This document shows positions 41,118 through 41,594 of a stretch of 41,594 bases of DNA, one piece after another (the first letter of the stretch is position 1; every line of letters starts with the position of its first letter). Below the pieces are notes generated by a model. The model worked only from the letters and a program-made list of their open reading frames with translations. It did no database searches and was not told the DNA's origin. Made by a program: the position numbers and the translations under genes. Origin of the DNA: JBDHTS01 sp044221445 (GTDB lineage Bacteria > Pseudomonadota > Alphaproteobacteria > Micavibrionales > Micavibrionaceae). The DNA is taken from assembly GCA_044221445.1 (NCBI GenBank), contig JBGAPF010000022.1, positions 1-41,594 on the forward strand. Direction: 5' to 3'.

Positions 41118-41516
41118 ATGATCGGTGCGATACAAACGGCATTGTCCGGCCTGGCCGCCGCCACGAAACAACTCGGGGCGTCCGCCAATAATATCGCCAA
41201 TCTGTCGACGGCAGGATCTCTGGACGGCGACCCCGCGCCCTACAGCACCGTACAGGCGGTTCAGCAGACGGCGTTGAACGGGCAAGGCGTCAGCACGGTC
41301 ATCGTGCCGAAATCGCCCGGATTCGTTCCAGCCTACGATCCGGATTCGCCTTTCGCCAACGCGGACGGCATGACCGGCGTACCCGCCACCGACCTGGCGG
41401 AGGAAGCGGTCAACATGACGATGGCGAAGACCGCTTACAAAGCCAATGCCGCCGTCATCCGCACGGCGGCGGAGATGGAAGACGACCTTTTGAAAATGGT
41501 CGACCGCACCGCCTGA
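41118..41516 (+). CDS. FlgC-like flagellar basal-body rod protein
   Basis: 132 residues, the length of FlgC-type rod proteins. The N-terminal rod signature is IQTALSGLAAATKQLGASAN followed by NIANLSTAG. The C-terminal part has YDPDSPFANADGMTGVPATD, LAEEAVNMTMAKTAYKANAA and VIRTAAEMEDDLL, all typical of the flagellar rod/hook family where the two ends form a coiled coil. No other flagellar gene is visible here, which is unusual for FlgC; a rod-like paralogue is possible. The ATG at 41118 has no clear Shine-Dalgarno. Confidence 0.8.
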   Translation: MIGAIQTALSGLAAATKQLGASANNIANLSTAGSLDGDPAPYSTVQAVQQTALNGQGVSTVIVPKSPGFVPAYDPDSPFANADGMTGVPATDLAEEAVNMTMAKTAYKANAAVIRTAAEMEDDLLKMVDRTA

Positions 41517-41527
41517 TTTCAAACTGA

Positions 41528-41594
41528 CTAATGAGCCGTTCCCTGCACCGCTTTGGCGCGCGGATTGTTGTGCGGAAGCAGGAACGCGACAAAC
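41528..41594 (-). CDS. Possible C-terminal fragment of a gene entering from the right edge
   Basis: The reverse strand is open from the window edge to a TAG at 41528-41530 and would encode ...FVAFLLPHNNPRAKAVQGTAH. With only 21 codons visible, this could be chance. Confidence 0.3.
   Translation of the reverse strand, partial: FVAFLLPHNNPRAKAVQGTAH

Noticed and set aside
1..41594. CRISPR array, rRNA genes, transposase genes
   Set aside because: No regularly spaced repeats, rRNA sequence or recognisable transposase was seen.

Overview
This 41.6 kb window looks like part of an alphaproteobacterial chromosome. Support comes from a COQ9/ABC1-kinase pair, an Atm1-type exporter, an alpha-type SspB adaptor, HflKC, an Mrp P-loop ATPase, class I IlvC and ubiquinone-type metabolism. 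Most genes are housekeeping or metabolic and moderately G+C-rich. Two stretches (about 20.05-21.55 kb and 24.87-25.73 kb) are visibly A+T-rich and look acquired. A run of 17 N at 19992-20008 marks an unresolved base gap.

Layout. 0-5.6 kb: partial coq9 (-), an ABC1/UbiB kinase, a cold-shock protein and a RhlE-like RNA helicase (+), an Atm1-type ABC exporter (-) and tRNA-Arg(CCG). 5.7-10.2 kb: argF-argG-argC-argH, with ATGA overlaps or very short gaps. 10.5-18.1 kb: a complete, tightly coupled histidine operon headed by a YerC/TrpR-type regulator, in the order yerC-like, hisG, hisD, hisN, hisC::hisB, hisH, hisA, hisF, hisIE. Its proteins and gene order resemble the enterobacterial operon (long HisG, HisIE fusion) rather than the usual alphaproteobacterial scattered genes. 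HisC and HisB are joined in one reading frame. 18.25-20.0 kb: an MscS-family channel.

20.0-21.65 kb is the most novel part. It holds a putative tRNA-dependent cyclodipeptide synthase (XYP-type active-site pattern), translationally coupled to an HTH regulator. Upstream lie a perfect 19-bp palindrome placed between the -35 and -10 elements, a second degenerate copy 85 bp further, an opposing promoter and a bidirectional terminator.

21.66-28.6 kb is a polyamine block. AguA/AguB convert agmatine to putrescine. An ornithine/lysine-type decarboxylase is a second diamine source. A carboxy(nor)spermidine dehydrogenase and decarboxylase pair makes (nor)spermidine without S-adenosylmethionine decarboxylase. 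An orphan TIR-domain gene sits inside this block. The decarboxylase has a long structured leader with a GNRA hairpin and an arginine-rich mini-ORF. A dispersed-type inverted repeat lies between it and the dehydrogenase.

28.7-30.8 kb: cysK, an unknown multi-span membrane protein and cysE in one overlapping operon. 30.8-33.2 kb: ABC-2 type ATPase, alpha/beta hydrolase, sspB. 33.4-37.6 kb: O-antigen ligase/Wzy-like protein with a repeat tail, hflC, hflK. 37.65-41.6 kb: mrp, an unknown membrane protein, ilvC, an exported protein of unknown function, a FlgC-like rod protein and a possible gene fragment at the right edge.
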